A DNA stretch of 64,000 nucleotides from Euclidia mi. Lineage: Eukaryota > Arthropoda > Insecta > Lepidoptera > Erebidae. Below are positions 1-10,700 of the stretch, piece after piece. A model generated the notes under the pieces. It had not been told where the DNA came from. It ran no database searches and worked only from the letters and a program-made list of their open reading frames with translations. Position numbers and translations under genes: made by a program. Positions within the stretch are counted from its first letter, which is position 1; the number at the start of each line of letters is the position of its first letter. The DNA lies in NCBI GenBank assembly GCA_944739405.2, contig OX123199.2:5321898-5385897 (forward strand). Reading direction: 5' to 3'.

Positions 1-324
1 ACAAGACATCGAATTCAGCAGATTTATGGCAACATCATCCATCCATCCTCAATATTTAAAAAGTGTGAAATACTCTTTTGTAATTTGTTTATAAAATAAA
101 CATATTAAACCGGGCTCTATATTACGATCGAGTTCAAGACACCCATGAAATTATCGGAGGCTCTGGGCTAGGATCGAACCCACAACACAATTTTAAACGC
201 CGATGTTACCGCTGAACTTAAATCACAACGCCATTTATACAACGAAATTGTTATTTTATGAAAACAAGATATAGTCCATAATTACCGAAAGATATGACGA
301 GTGTAATCTTAATTATTTGAAAGA
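1..324. other. AT-rich non-coding stretch with a SINE-like scrap
   Basis: No gene is seen. At about 131-232 the minus strand reads like the head of a tRNA-derived SINE: the complement of 171-180 gives a Pol III B-box of the form GGTTCGATCC. The rest is simple AT-rich DNA. Confidence 0.4.
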
Positions 325-412
325 TATGTGGAGCCTGCCAACCCGCATTTGGCGTGGTGAAATATAGTCTGATAATTCCTACTCATAGTGGGAAGAGACC
401 CGTGCCCAACAG
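325..412 (+). repeat. RTE-like 3' end / SINE tail fragment
   Basis: The stretch reads as a diverged copy of the segment seen more cleanly at 54650-54755: 'tctgccaaccc', 'tggcgtggtg' and 'agagacccgtgcccaac' occur in the same order. In Lepidoptera this block is typical of RTE LINE 3' ends and of SINEs that borrowed them. No tail or target duplication is visible. Confidence 0.5.
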
Positions 413-950
413 TCGAATAGCTAAAACATATTATTATTTAAGGTTTAAAAGTTTATTTTACACGCTGATGTTGCTACTATTAGTAAAACCTTCAACGATA
501 TTGTTTAAAGTTATAAACAGCACAGCTGTGTTTTGAAACAACAGCTAACGCCATCTAGTTGCAAAGCTTCGAGTATTATATTCTCTGAGAACCGTCTAGG
601 ACTTTTCCAAAGCTTTCACCGGGGCACTGTGGGCTGTATTATTCCTTGCTCCCTAGGTTACAAATCCCTTTTGTAGAGCTTACTTTTATTTTTCGCAGAT
701 GTCGCTATCCGTACCTACAAGTGATGTTAGGTTGAAAACAGATTTATGTACGTATGTAGTTTAGTTTGTGACGTTTTGATGAATTTGTTTGTTAGGTTTG
801 ATTTTGTCTTTGTCAGACGAGGAAGGGTAATGTTTTTGACCACTGTTTGCAATATGAATACGAATATATCCTCACATCATACATATTATTGGTAGGTGTA
901 CATGTTATTGGATATTGTGGGGTAGGTACTATATGATATATTAATTATTA
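413..950. other. AT-rich non-coding stretch
   Basis: I see no coding frame, terminal repeat or recognisable mobile element here. Short frames in it look like chance. Confidence 0.5.
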
Positions 951-1345
951 ACCGTGGGAGAGCCATGCTTCGGCACGAATGGGTCAGGCTCGACCGGAGT
1001 GATATCACGGCCTCACAGAAAACCGGCGTGAAACAACGCTTGCGTTGTGTTTCGCCGAGTGAGTCAGGATACCGGAGGCCCAATCCCCCAACCCCCCGTA
1101 TGATGGTGCAGTTGAAAAACTTTTTGCTACCCCAGGAGAGCACCAACTGCTCTAGCGTTGGAGAATCCCTCTCTGGACGTCCGGGTTCAGGACACAACGC
1201 ATCTAAGCGTGGATGCCCAGGCCGCCCCTCGTACTTTGGGGGGGGAAAAACTGCGCTCGAAAATTCCCTTAAAAAGAGCAAAAACACCTTGGTAGGGACC
1301 TCTGCACCTTATGGCTACGTATAGATAGCGACGACCACCCCCGCG

Positions 1346-2178
1346 TCTATGCTTGCCTTTATAGGTCCCATAGCGGTGATACCGAAACTGACCGACTCAT
1401 TGAGCACATCCAAATGGCTTCAGACTTTGTGCAGCAATAAATCCCGTCAGCAGAGATCATCTTGCTTGGCGATTTTAACGCCCATCACGCCGACTGACTC
1501 AGTTCCAGTCAAACTGATCATGCGGGGAGATCTGTTCACGACTTCACCCTGGTTTATGGCCTGACACAACTGGTTACCACGCCCACGGGAATCCCAGACT
1601 TCGACTTTCGAACTCCCAGCCAGAATCCTTCACTGCTGGACCTTCTGCTGACTTCTCATCCGGACGGCTACAAGGTATCCGTAGGCGCCCCACTTGGCTC
1701 CTCAGACGATTGCCTTGTACGGAGTATAGTGCCTCTCACGTGCTCGCTGCGATCGCGGGTTGCACGCAGTCGCCGTGCGTGGCACTACAAGTCAGCAGAT
1801 TGGGATGGGATGCGGAAATTCTTTGCGTCCTATCCTTGGGGACAAGTATGCTTCTCACCGAATGATCCCAACGCCGCTGCCGCTGCTGATTCTGTTGCTG
1901 ATGTGGTGCTACAAGGTATGGAACTTTTCATTCCACCCTCTGTGGTCCCCATTGGTGGCAAATTTAGGCCTTGGTTTGGTTCATCTCCCAAAAAGGCTTC
2001 TCGCAGAAAGCAGGAAGCTTACCAAGCCTGGGCTGATGCGCTGGCGGCACGGGATGAAAATACCAGCGCATTAAAAAAGGAGTATAACTTTGCCTCCAGG
2101 TCCTTCAAAAGATATATTGCTAGTGCGAAGTCGAAGCACATCGGTAGAATTGGCGAGAGGCTTGAGCTTCTTCCTTAA
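1346..2178 (+). pseudogene. LINE endonuclease domain, broken
   Basis: This is the apurinic-type endonuclease that would nick target DNA to prime reverse transcription. Reading through frame changes, the core motif GDFNAHH is encoded near 1468-1488, and the terminal motif near 1699-1713 reads SSDDC where the family has SDH. The catalytic histidine codon is thus replaced by Asp (gat at 1708-1710). A stop at 1438 and a frame change between about 1560 and 1730 break it. The rest, to 2178, is the alanine- and lysine-rich linker towards the reverse transcriptase ('WHYKSADWDGMRKFFASY'). Confidence 0.75.
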
Positions 2179-3878
2179 GAAACTCGTGCATTCTGGTCTC
2201 TTGCCAAAGCTATCGAAGGGAATTTCTGTAAGCCATCCTTTCCACCGCTACACATGGGCAATGACTCCTTGGCCCACGACGCAAAGGAGAAAGCCGATCT
2301 TCTGGGCAAATTCTTTGCGTCCAACTCGACCTTGGATGACGGGGGACAGAAACCGCCTACCATACCGCTGTTCAAGGGCTGTATGCCGGATATTCGGTTC
2401 CACCAACGCGCAGTCCGTATGGCACTTCTGTCCCTCGATATCCATAAGTCGAGTGGTCCTGATGGAATTCCTCCTATTGTGTTGAAGATGTGTGCTCCAG
2501 AGTTGGCACCAGTTTTAACACGTCTTTTTCGGCTCTCTTACTCTTTTGGGGTAGTCCCAACATCGTGGAAGACAGCATTTGTCCACCCGATCCCTAAAAA
2601 AGGCGATCACTCTAACCCGTCCAACCACAGACCGATAGCCATAACCTCCCTCTTTTCGAAGATAATGGAGTTCATTATTAACTGCCAGCTCCTTCGGTTT
2701 CTGGAGGATAATCAGCTGCTTAGTGACCAGCAATACGGCTTTCGTAAGGGTCGGTCGGCTGGTGATCTTCTAGTATACCTGACACATCGTTGGGCACAGG
2801 CGATCGAGACAAAGGGGGAGGCTTTGGCGGTCAGTTTGGACATAGCGAAGGCCTTCGATCGGGTCTGGCATAAAGCGCTTCTTTCAAAGCTCCCTTCCTA
2901 TGGGCTGCCCGAGAAATTATGCGAATGGGTCACCAGCTTTCTTACAGACAGAAGCATAAAGGTCGTAGTCGACGGTGAATGCTCTGACGTCTTGTTTGTA
3001 AATGCTGGTGTCCCTCAAGGCTGCATGCTGTCACCTACTTTGTTCCTCCTGGATATCAATGATATGTTGCTAGACAGCGGCATTCATTGTTATGCAGATT
3101 ACAGCACCGGCGATGCTTTATATACCGGCCGCGCCATCATTTCTCGGGAAAAAGTCATCGAGAGCCGAAATAAACTTGTGTCTGAAATTTGGTCCAAATT
3201 AACCCCACAAAGACATAAGTCTGCGTGTTCACCGTTAAAAAACTGCCGATGGTCGTATGTCCTCGTTTAGAGAGCACTCCCTTAACTGCCTCCTCCAGTA
3301 TTGGAATACTTGGTGTCGACATATCGAGCGAAGTCCAGTTCCGCGGTCACTTAGAGGGTAAGGCTAAGTTAGCCTCGAAGAAGCTTGGCGTGCTCAATAG
3401 ATCGAGACGGTATTTCACTACGGCCCACCGCTTGCTCCTTTATAAGGCGTAGGTACGGCAGCATATGGAATACTGTTCTCATCTTTGAGCAGGGGCACCC
3501 CAGTACCAGCTTCTCCCTCTGGACCGCATCCAACGGAGAGCCACTCGAATAGTCGACTGCCAAGATATTTGCAATCGGTTAGACCCCTTGGCGCTACGTA
3601 GAGATGTAGCCTCGCTATGCATCTTTTATCGCTACTACTGTGGGGAGTGCTCTGTTCAGATTAATCCCTGCCGCCTCTTGCCGCCATCGTTCTACGCGAC
3701 AGCATTTCCATTAGATGGCTGGCAATCCACAACGGTGCGTTTCTCTAGAAACTTTCTGCCTCGCACATCTAAACTGTGGAATGATCTGTCGCCTGCGGTT
3801 TTTCCGAACCAATACGACCTTCAAACCTTCAAGAAAAGAGCGTATTACTTTTTTAAAAGGCCGGCAACGCACTTGTGA
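2179..3878 (+). pseudogene. LINE reverse transcriptase, broken
   Basis: The best frame, 2254-3270, carries the expected blocks in order: 'SGPDGIPP', 'HPIPKKGD', 'NHRPIAITSL', 'QYGFRKGRSAGDLL', 'LDIAKAFDRVWH' and 'AGVPQGCMLSPTL'. The polymerase box at 3091-3102 reads YADY instead of YADD, so the second catalytic aspartate is lost by a single G-to-T change. Frame is lost near 3200. The next piece (3225-3452) has 'SIGILGVDISSEVQFRGHLE', followed by a stop at 3450. A C-terminal piece (3588-3878) ends in the family's usual basic tail. The usual length is about 900-1000 residues for endonuclease plus polymerase; here it is in at least four pieces. It cannot be active. Confidence 0.85.
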
Positions 3879-3970
3879 CACGTCTGGTGTTGCGGGTGTC
3901 CATGGGCGGCGGTAATCGCTTAACAACAGGCGATCCATCTGCTCGTTTGCCCCCTATCTCATAAAAAAAA

Positions 3971-4615
3971 AATATTATATCTTCTGAGCTTACTATAGTA
4001 TATAGCTAGGAGCGTCTTGACTGTAAGCAGGCTGTGTGATGTCATAAGAAAATTTAATATGACATACACTAGACATCGTGATAAAGATTTCTAAGTAGGT
4101 AAGTAGAGCTAAAATATTTACGAAATTATTGTGACTTCTTAGGTATCAAATGAAAATGTACATTTGCAGAAATATAAATGGTATTGGGATTTGTCATATA
4201 AAAAATGTCCATAAAGGTTTAGTAAAGATCTGTCTGTAATCTGTGACTTAGAGCAGAATTTTGGTTCAGTCCAAGGGTTTGTATATTAAACCTTTCATTG
4301 CTTGCTTACTTTTCTTTAAAAAGTCTACTATTACAGTTAAGTTCGTTACTAGCTATTTAGTGCTTCTATTTTCTTTAGAATACTTCGCAAAAAGATCTAA
4401 GAAGAAAATAATATACCTATTAATGATTGTAATCTTGCTGTGGTGGTGACATGGATAAAACGAATTTGTTGACATTTCTTCCAAAGCGCAGTGTTTTATT
4501 AACAGACTTCAAAAAGGAGGAGATTCTCATTTCGACACCTACCTATATTTTTTATGAAAGACATGACTATGTTGTAATACAGATTCGTTTTCTAAACCTT
4601 ATTCGATTTTTCAGC
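3971..4615. other. AT-rich non-coding stretch
   Basis: The only frames here are short and compositionally AT-biased, without recognisable domains. I see no element ends. Confidence 0.5.
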
Positions 4616-5312
4616 TTTCGTTTTATAGGTAGTGGACGAAGGATGCGCTTTATAGGCGTACAAAGACCTGACAATGTCTTCTAGAAAAATCTCTTTATGA
4701 GGTTAATAAAGAGTTATTGTCGCGATAATTCAAGGCAACAATGTGACAATGCTCTTCACCCGGTGCACTTGAAATCACTTAACAAGTGTTGAATTTCGAA
4801 TCATTGGATACATTTGCCCTCAATAAGCACTTTATTATGGGTCACTCATGCACCGTACAAAGGTCCAACCGACGGTCATCAATGTACTTTGTACTCTGTA
4901 TTAAGATTATTGTTTCCAAGGTCGATATTTTTATAATAAATGCTAGCTTTTGTCCGCGGTTTCGCTAGTGTGGGGTCGGTTATCGAATCAAAGGTATGCT
5001 ATTCTGGTGTACATATGATAAAATGTAGTCCTTCGGCCGTCTATTCCGCGTTAAAATCAAACACAATCGAACGGATCTTTGTAGTATTTCACCAAATGAT
5101 ATTCTGATTCCTGAGGAAGGTTTAGGTGTGCAATTCACGAGGCGAAGCCGCAGGTCGAGTCTAGTATGTATGTTATATAACTTTAAAGATTCTTCAATAT
5201 CTGGTACGGTTCAGATCCGGCCTTTTCTCAGTAAAAAGAAGTTGATGGTTTTTAGGGTTCCGTACCTAAAAGGTAAAAAACGGAACCCTATTACTAAGCC
5301 TCCGCTGTCTGT
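4616..5312. repeat. Left copy of a perfect 697-bp direct repeat
   Basis: Read base by base against 9501-10197 it shows no difference, with a constant offset of 4885. The repeat itself contains a Helitron-like 3' terminus in minus orientation (CTAG at 4943-4946), another in plus orientation ('gtcgagtctag' near 5155-5165) and the first 69 bases of a common repeat starting AGGGTTCCGTACC. It stops in the run TGTCTGT, where it joins the interior of Helitron copy A. Perfect identity implies a very recent duplication, gene conversion, or an assembly error. Confidence 0.9.
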
Positions 5313-5647
5313 TTTTCAGCCTGCTTTGAATAAATGACTTTATGGTGATTTTACTGAATTATGCTGAATTATTAGTCAAAAGTTGTGACTGAAGCAGATG
5401 GAGAAAATAAGGAGTACATAATAGGGTAAAATACATACTTATAGGACTTCTCGATATACAACATTTGTGGTTTGGCTCTCCGCAGCCAAAATGTAAAGAG
5501 AGTCAGGACTGGTGACGCAGGAGCAAGCGACATACAGGACACCCGCTGCCCTCAATGTCTGCCTCTGCGACTTATTGATGGTCATCGCGAAGCAAACACT
5601 CACGGGGAACTGTATGCGCTTGAATTATGAGGTAATTATGATTATGA

Positions 5648-5725
5648 GGTTGTGGCGTCAGCGAGGCAGTATTTATACCACGCATTCATGCGTGGTATAA
5701 ATACTGCCTCGCTGACGCCACAACC
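5648..5725. repeat. Perfect palindrome, 38-bp arms
   Basis: Arms at 5648-5685 and 5688-5725 are exact reverse complements with a 2-base centre. Sibling copies B, C and D carry only the right-hand sequence, so the left arm is a new inverted copy in Helitron A. Confidence 0.95.
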
Positions 5726-6263
5726 CGTAAGAATTTCCTAAATGGTGTGTCTGTGGAGCGAGATGACTTTCAGGCGGGTCACGTTACACAACTTCGGAGG
5801 AGATAGGTTCCGAAGAAGCATAATCGGGACACCAACCTTCAGCTTGATGCTATGCGCTGGAAGTTCACTTGCTGACCGGGAGTTCAAAAATTCCACGGGA
5901 TAATGTGTGGCGTTTTCTTGCTCAACGACAGTGTTTATAGAGGTGTAGACCACTTCATTCTTCTCAATTTCCGAGAGAATGCATTCGTTAATTGCTACAG
6001 CCTGATCATTTTTGGCGTCAAAATAGGCCTCACTAATAGGACTCACACACTCACGAATTCTGCTATTACGGTATACAGCTGTATAATTCTAAGCTGGATA
6101 CAACTCTACTGACTCTCTCCTCTGGTAGAGTGTCTTCGCCAAGACTTAGAAAGACATCTTAGAATTGTTGAACACGTGCATTGACGCCAAGCTAAGCTCT
6201 CATATTAATGGTCAAGCGCAGCATACGAACACGTGACCACAACAAAGATAATTTCAACGAAGC

Positions 6264-6512
6264 ACTCACCTTGTCCGTGTGGTGACGGATTAAGAATACG
6301 GAATGTCACCACCCCATATCATACCATGGGTGTAGTAAGAGCCGACAGAAGGAGCAAGAACAGCACTGTAAGAGAAGGAAAACTTGATACAAACCCTATA
6401 CCAACCCGTTTGGCCAGCGTGGTATAGTAGGCCAATTCCTCCTTTCAAAGGAGAGGCCTAGTCCAGCAGTGGACTGTTAAAGGCTGATGATGATGAAGAT
6501 GATGACTCACCT
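6264..6512 (+). mobile_element. GAT-tailed SINE-like insertion with 8-bp target duplication (in copy A)
   Basis: The body is 6272-6504. It starts 'ttgtccgtgtggtgacgg', contains 'ggcctagtccagcagtgg' and ends in a degenerate GAT run. ACTCACCT is duplicated at 6264-6271 and 6505-6512. The 3' part resembles RTE LINE ends, which suggests target-primed insertion. It sits inside the helicase frame, antisense to it. Other copies lie at 31081, 44739, 58768, 14619 and 40639. Confidence 0.85.
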
Positions 6513-7244
6513 CGTCAGCCCTCGATCCCCGCGTCACCACGGGAAGCGTTAGTCGGGAATCGTCACTGAACGGAACTGTGACCACCCATTAAATGCTCGT
6601 TCCTGCGGATGTCCTGCAGGGTTCTGTCCATGGCCTGAACTGCCTTCCTATTGGCCATCGTACGCTCATCCCATACGATCAGAGAGCAATCCTTGAGCAC
6701 GTGTCCCATATCACTGTTACGTGACACACCACAAACGGGTATTACGGCGCTCTCATGGGAATTTTAAACATGGTATGTGCTGTCTTGCCACCCGGAAGCA
6801 GTGTGGCAGCGATTGCCGGCGACGCTACAGCAATGACAATTTTGCCTTGCCTCCTGACCTCTGCAAGTATGCCAGTAGTAACAAATGTTTTTCCTGTTCC
6901 ATCAGGAGCATCCAATAAAAACATTTTAGTCTGGCTTTGCCCAACGCTTTCAAGGACGGTATCGTAAAATTCGTAAGGTGGTCATTTCAAATTGTCTCAG
7001 CATTATACTCCCAATTTTCACGGTCTTGATGCGGTGATGATTGGGAAGCTGGTAACAAATATTTGACCAGTGGATTGCCGCTGATACAAATGACCACGTC
7101 TTGAAGTGAACTGAGACAGGTGTTCAGCACGCGGTCATCAGTTACTTCGACTTCGTCTCTAGTAACACGCCTCAAAGCTCGTAGAAAATCTTCAGACAGA
7201 TAATGGCGGTACTTCTCCCAGAAAGCTACCGCGTTCGCGACTCG

Positions 7245-7282
7245 CGCGTAATACCGCGCGTAATACCGCGCGTAATACCGCG
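7245..7282. repeat. 12-bp tandem repeat, three units
   Basis: CGCGTAATACCG occurs at 7245-7256, 7257-7268 and 7269-7280. Sibling Helitrons lack it. The unit length is a multiple of three, so the helicase frame would read through as repeated RYYA-type units. Confidence 0.9.
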
Positions 7283-8839
7283 TTTCCACAAAACACCAAG
7301 ATGACGTCAAACAGATGACGCATGCGGCTGGGACTGTCACTGACGCTCGCCTCCACGAGGTTGTCATCCCAGTATTGGTCACCGTCGAGAAAGTGACGTA
7401 CTACGCAGGCTGTGCGGTAAGTGGGATACTCCAAGCTATCAAATGTCCTCAGAAAGGGGAAAGACGTTGGGCCTCGGACCGTGTGAAGTAACAACCGCAG
7501 AAAATAGCATTCGACATTATTTGTGTGTACGGTATAAACTCTACAAAATGCGGTGTCCTTGAAACTTCCCGGAAAACCTTCCACAGCACCTCCTCGTCAA
7601 CGTCGGTTAAATACACCCTTTTGCTTGTCGTACGTGTAATATGAAGGCATCTCGTCATACGTAAGGGACCTCCCAAACTGATCGATTTTACAGAGCCTGA
7701 AAAATGCCAAGAGAGTTGATTGACGCGGATTTTCCAAGTGCTCAGCAACGCTGTCGGGATCAAAATATATGCGCTGGCCGTTCTCTAGGTGGTCGTGTAA
7801 ATGCATTACGGTAGGATGTTTCTCATGTATAGAGAACACCAGTATCCTCCAAACCGCTTCAGACGTAACAATAAATAAATGGCTGTGTGTGAGTAAAAAT
7901 AATCTAGCTAGTTCCAATCTCACTAATGTTTATATACAGTTAATCCAAACAAAGGTACGTGCTATATGTATATCCCGGAAGATAATTTAAAGCAAGTTTA
8001 CATGCGACATGAAAATATACTAATTAGGAAGCAATAATTACACCAATGTGACCAAAATGTTTATTTTGTTCTAACTCTATTACTATTTATTCTGACAGAA
8101 ATGATGTAAGCAATCTAGTGTGGCGATGGTGTAGTTAATTAATAAAATAACTTCAACTAATAGTCTTGTTCATCTCTGAAACGAATTAAAAATAAAAAAT
8201 TTAAGAAGAAAATGTAGGTACAACTCCATCTATGACTTTTGGAAACAACTTCTAACGTCGCCAACATGTTCAAATTTAAATTATTTATATCCAAAAAGGG
8301 CTTACACATGTAATTAGACTTGATGTTTTTGAACTCTCTTAGATGGCGCTGCATTAAAATTGTCTTAACTCTACTTATATTTAAATAATTATTTTTATCA
8401 GCCTAAGTTACTTATATTGCGTGATTTTTATAGTGTGAAGCTAGTTTATAACATAGTTAACATAATAACAGCATTCAAATATGCATTGTTACATTACACG
8501 TTGTTACAGAATGCGTTGAAGAAATAAAAGTTCTCTGCTCGTTCCCTGTAGGTTATAGCGTGATAATATGTAGCCTATATGGTGACCCGACTTTTTAATA
8601 ATATTTGTGCCAAATTTGAAGTAAATCCATGCAGTACTTTTTTACTTTATCCCGGATATAAGGACAAACAGATAAACAGACAAACAGACAAAAATTCTAA
8701 AAACTATATTTTTGGCCTCGGTATCGATAGTAGATCACACCCCAAGTATTCATTTAAAAAAATATTCAATGTACAGTTTTGACTTTCCTACCATTTTATT
8801 ATATGTATAGATACTTAGGAGAAATACATGCAAATTAAT

Positions 8840-9245
8840 TTGTGTAATAGCAATTAAGGCAGCGATAGCCTAGTCGAGATACCAACAGACTGCCATGCAG
8901 AGGGTATCGGGTTCGAATCCACGGCGCGCACCAATGACTTTTCGGAGTTATGTGCGTATTGAATTGTTGATTATCGCTGGTTCCGTGCCTCGGAGACCAC
9001 GTTAAGCCGTCGGTCCCGGTTGTCATGAAGATCTTTGACAGTCGTTACAGGGTGTCAGTACCTTCTAAATAAACTGACACTAGTCAAATAATTGAATATC
9101 GCTATCCCTTCGGGTTGCGGAGTTCAAACAGGCAGTCGCTCTGTGGAAAAGCATATTCAGCCAAATCCGGTAAGACTAGTAAGCAGACCCTAGATTGAAA
9201 CTGGGATAACGCTAAGAGGATGATAATGAGTTGTGTAATAGCAAT
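8840..9245 (+). mobile_element. tRNA-headed SINE (S1) with 15-bp target duplication
   Basis: The body 8855-9230 opens with a tRNA-like head ('ggcagcgatagcctag', B-box GGTTCGAATCC near 8911) and ends with 'gggataacgctaagaggatg' followed by a GAT-like tail. TTGTGTAATAGCAAT is present at both 8840-8854 and 9231-9245, a textbook target duplication. It landed exactly beside the 5' end of a second-type Helitron. Related copies are at 23618, 39452, 54430 and 60404. Confidence 0.85.
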
Positions 9246-9500
9246 CTATATACTATAATAAAACTGTAGAGGTGAAAAAGTCTGTACATTAAAGATATTT
9301 TGACGAAAATTTGCTAAAAAATCTAGGAAAATGCTAAAAAGCAATACTTGATGTTTTTTAGAATTTATGTCTGTCTGTCTGTCTGTCTGTCTGTCTTTCC
9401 CTATGTTGCTAAAGATCTCTAAAATGGCGAAATTGATTTCAATAAAACTTACACTCATGAACAAAGGATACTCAAACCTATAAAATAGTATATTTACCTA
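9245..9500 (+). mobile_element. 5' end of a second Helitron family, truncated
   Basis: It starts TCTATATACTATAATAAAAC after A, contains 'gtagaggtgaaaaagtctg' and a (TCTG)n run at 9368-9396, and closely matches 25542-25790. It is cut at 9500, where the 697-bp repeat begins. No coding capacity is left. Confidence 0.7.
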
Positions 9501-10190
9501 TTTCGTTTTATAGGTAGTGGACGAAGGATGCGCTTTATAGGCGTACAAAGACCTGACAATGTCTTCTAGAAAAATCTCTTTATGAGGTTAATAAAGAGTT
9601 ATTGTCGCGATAATTCAAGGCAACAATGTGACAATGCTCTTCACCCGGTGCACTTGAAATCACTTAACAAGTGTTGAATTTCGAATCATTGGATACATTT
9701 GCCCTCAATAAGCACTTTATTATGGGTCACTCATGCACCGTACAAAGGTCCAACCGACGGTCATCAATGTACTTTGTACTCTGTATTAAGATTATTGTTT
9801 CCAAGGTCGATATTTTTATAATAAATGCTAGCTTTTGTCCGCGGTTTCGCTAGTGTGGGGTCGGTTATCGAATCAAAGGTATGCTATTCTGGTGTACATA
9901 TGATAAAATGTAGTCCTTCGGCCGTCTATTCCGCGTTAAAATCAAACACAATCGAACGGATCTTTGTAGTATTTCACCAAATGATATTCTGATTCCTGAG
10001 GAAGGTTTAGGTGTGCAATTCACGAGGCGAAGCCGCAGGTCGAGTCTAGTATGTATGTTATATAACTTTAAAGATTCTTCAATATCTGGTACGGTTCAGA
10101 TCCGGCCTTTTCTCAGTAAAAAGAAGTTGATGGTTTTTAGGGTTCCGTACCTAAAAGGTAAAAAACGGAACCCTATTACTAAGCCTCCGC

Positions 10191-10197
<7 letters not shown>
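9501..10197. repeat. Right copy of the perfect 697-bp direct repeat
   Basis: Identical to 4616-5312 with no indels. On this side the sequence continues past the TCTG run into the rest of the AGGGTTCCGTACC repeat, so this copy looks like the original context and the left one like the truncated duplicate. Confidence 0.9.
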
Positions 10198-10231
<34 letters not shown>

Positions 10232-10700
10232 GGCTGTCCGTCTGTCCGTCTGTCTGTCACCAGGCTGTATCTCATAAACCATGATAGCTAGAAAGCTGAA
10301 ATTTTCACAAATTATGTATTTCGGTTGCCGCTATAACAACAAATACTAAAAATAAAAAACAATAAAGAATTAAGGGGGGGTCCCATACAAAAAACGTGTT
10401 TTTTTTCGTATTTTTTGCTCAAAATTACTAACTGTTACAGGTAGACGCTTTATTTTTTTACAGAATATGTAGTTGTATATTACCTTTCAAAATAAATAAT
10501 TAAATTTAAAAAAAGTAAATAATAAAGGGGGGCTCCCATACAACAAACGTAATTTTTAAGCAATTTGTTACTCGATCCTAATAAACAGGTAGAAACTTAT
10601 AAAGTATTTAAGTATACATACAACGAACGTGATTTTCTTTTATAGATGATGGTACGGAACCCTTTGTGCGCGAGTCCGACTTGCACTTGCCCAATTTTTA
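10139..10700 (+). repeat. Interspersed repeat with AGGGTTCCGTACC start
   Basis: It begins AGGGTTCCGTACC, has an inner inverted copy ('aaacggaaccctatt'), a (TCTG)n tract at 10191-10258, then 'caccaggctgtatctcataa', 'aaggggggg' and a closing 'ggtacggaaccctttgtg' with 'cgagtccgacttgcacttg'. This layout is common in Lepidoptera. Partial copies are at 5244-5312, 42136-42455 and (reversed) 46893-47090. It carries no gene, and its mobilising enzyme is unknown to me. Confidence 0.75.

Larger units (their letters stand above)
951..3970 (+). mobile_element. Decayed jockey/CR1-type LINE
   Basis: The stretch begins with a 5' leader of a kind common in lepidopteran LINEs ('gggagagccatgcttcgg'), runs through endonuclease and reverse transcriptase remnants, and ends with a short 3' UTR and A-run at about 3961-3972. 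The 3' UTR ('ccatgggcggcggtaatcgc', then 'tctgctcgtttgcccc') recurs at 20380-20480 and, reversed, at 21055-21120. The GC content is visibly higher than in the flanks. Several frameshifts and stops make it inactive. Clade assignment to jockey/CR1 is from memory of the protein pattern. Confidence 0.85.
5500..7899 (-). pseudogene. Helitron helicase (copy A), broken
   Basis: Helitrons normally encode a rolling-circle Rep domain fused to a Pif1-like helicase. Only the helicase half is present. From 7899 downward it starts with 'VTSEAVWRILVFSIHEKHPT' and 'FFRLCKIDQF', then 'RVYTVHTNNVECYFLRLLLH', the ATPase P-loop near 6880-6924 (DAPDGTGKTF, where other copies have GGTGKT), 'LIVWDE' near 6670, and the C-terminal blocks 'VEFLNSRSASELPAH' and 'VGVPIMLLRNL' at 5740-5930. 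It is split by an in-frame stop after 'GVFNRR', a tandem insertion at 7245, loss of several codons after the P-loop region, and the SINE at 6272. No function is expected. Confidence 0.85.
5313..8811 (-). mobile_element. Helitron copy A, 3' end missing
   Basis: The 5' terminus is intact on the minus strand: position 8811 begins TCTATACATATAATAAAATG and is flanked outside by T at 8812. The interior matches copies B, C, D and E. The 3' terminal segment with hairpin and CTAG is missing. The element is cut at 5313, where it joins the (TCTG) run of the 697-bp repeat. It contains a helicase pseudogene, a nested GAT-tailed SINE, a 38-bp-arm palindrome and a 12-bp tandem repeat. Confidence 0.85.

Noticed and set aside
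965..1324. Protein of 119 residues at the start of the LINE
   Set aside because: The same DNA occurs as untranslated leader in the LINE-end chimeras (20295, 21255), and the opposite strand is equally open.
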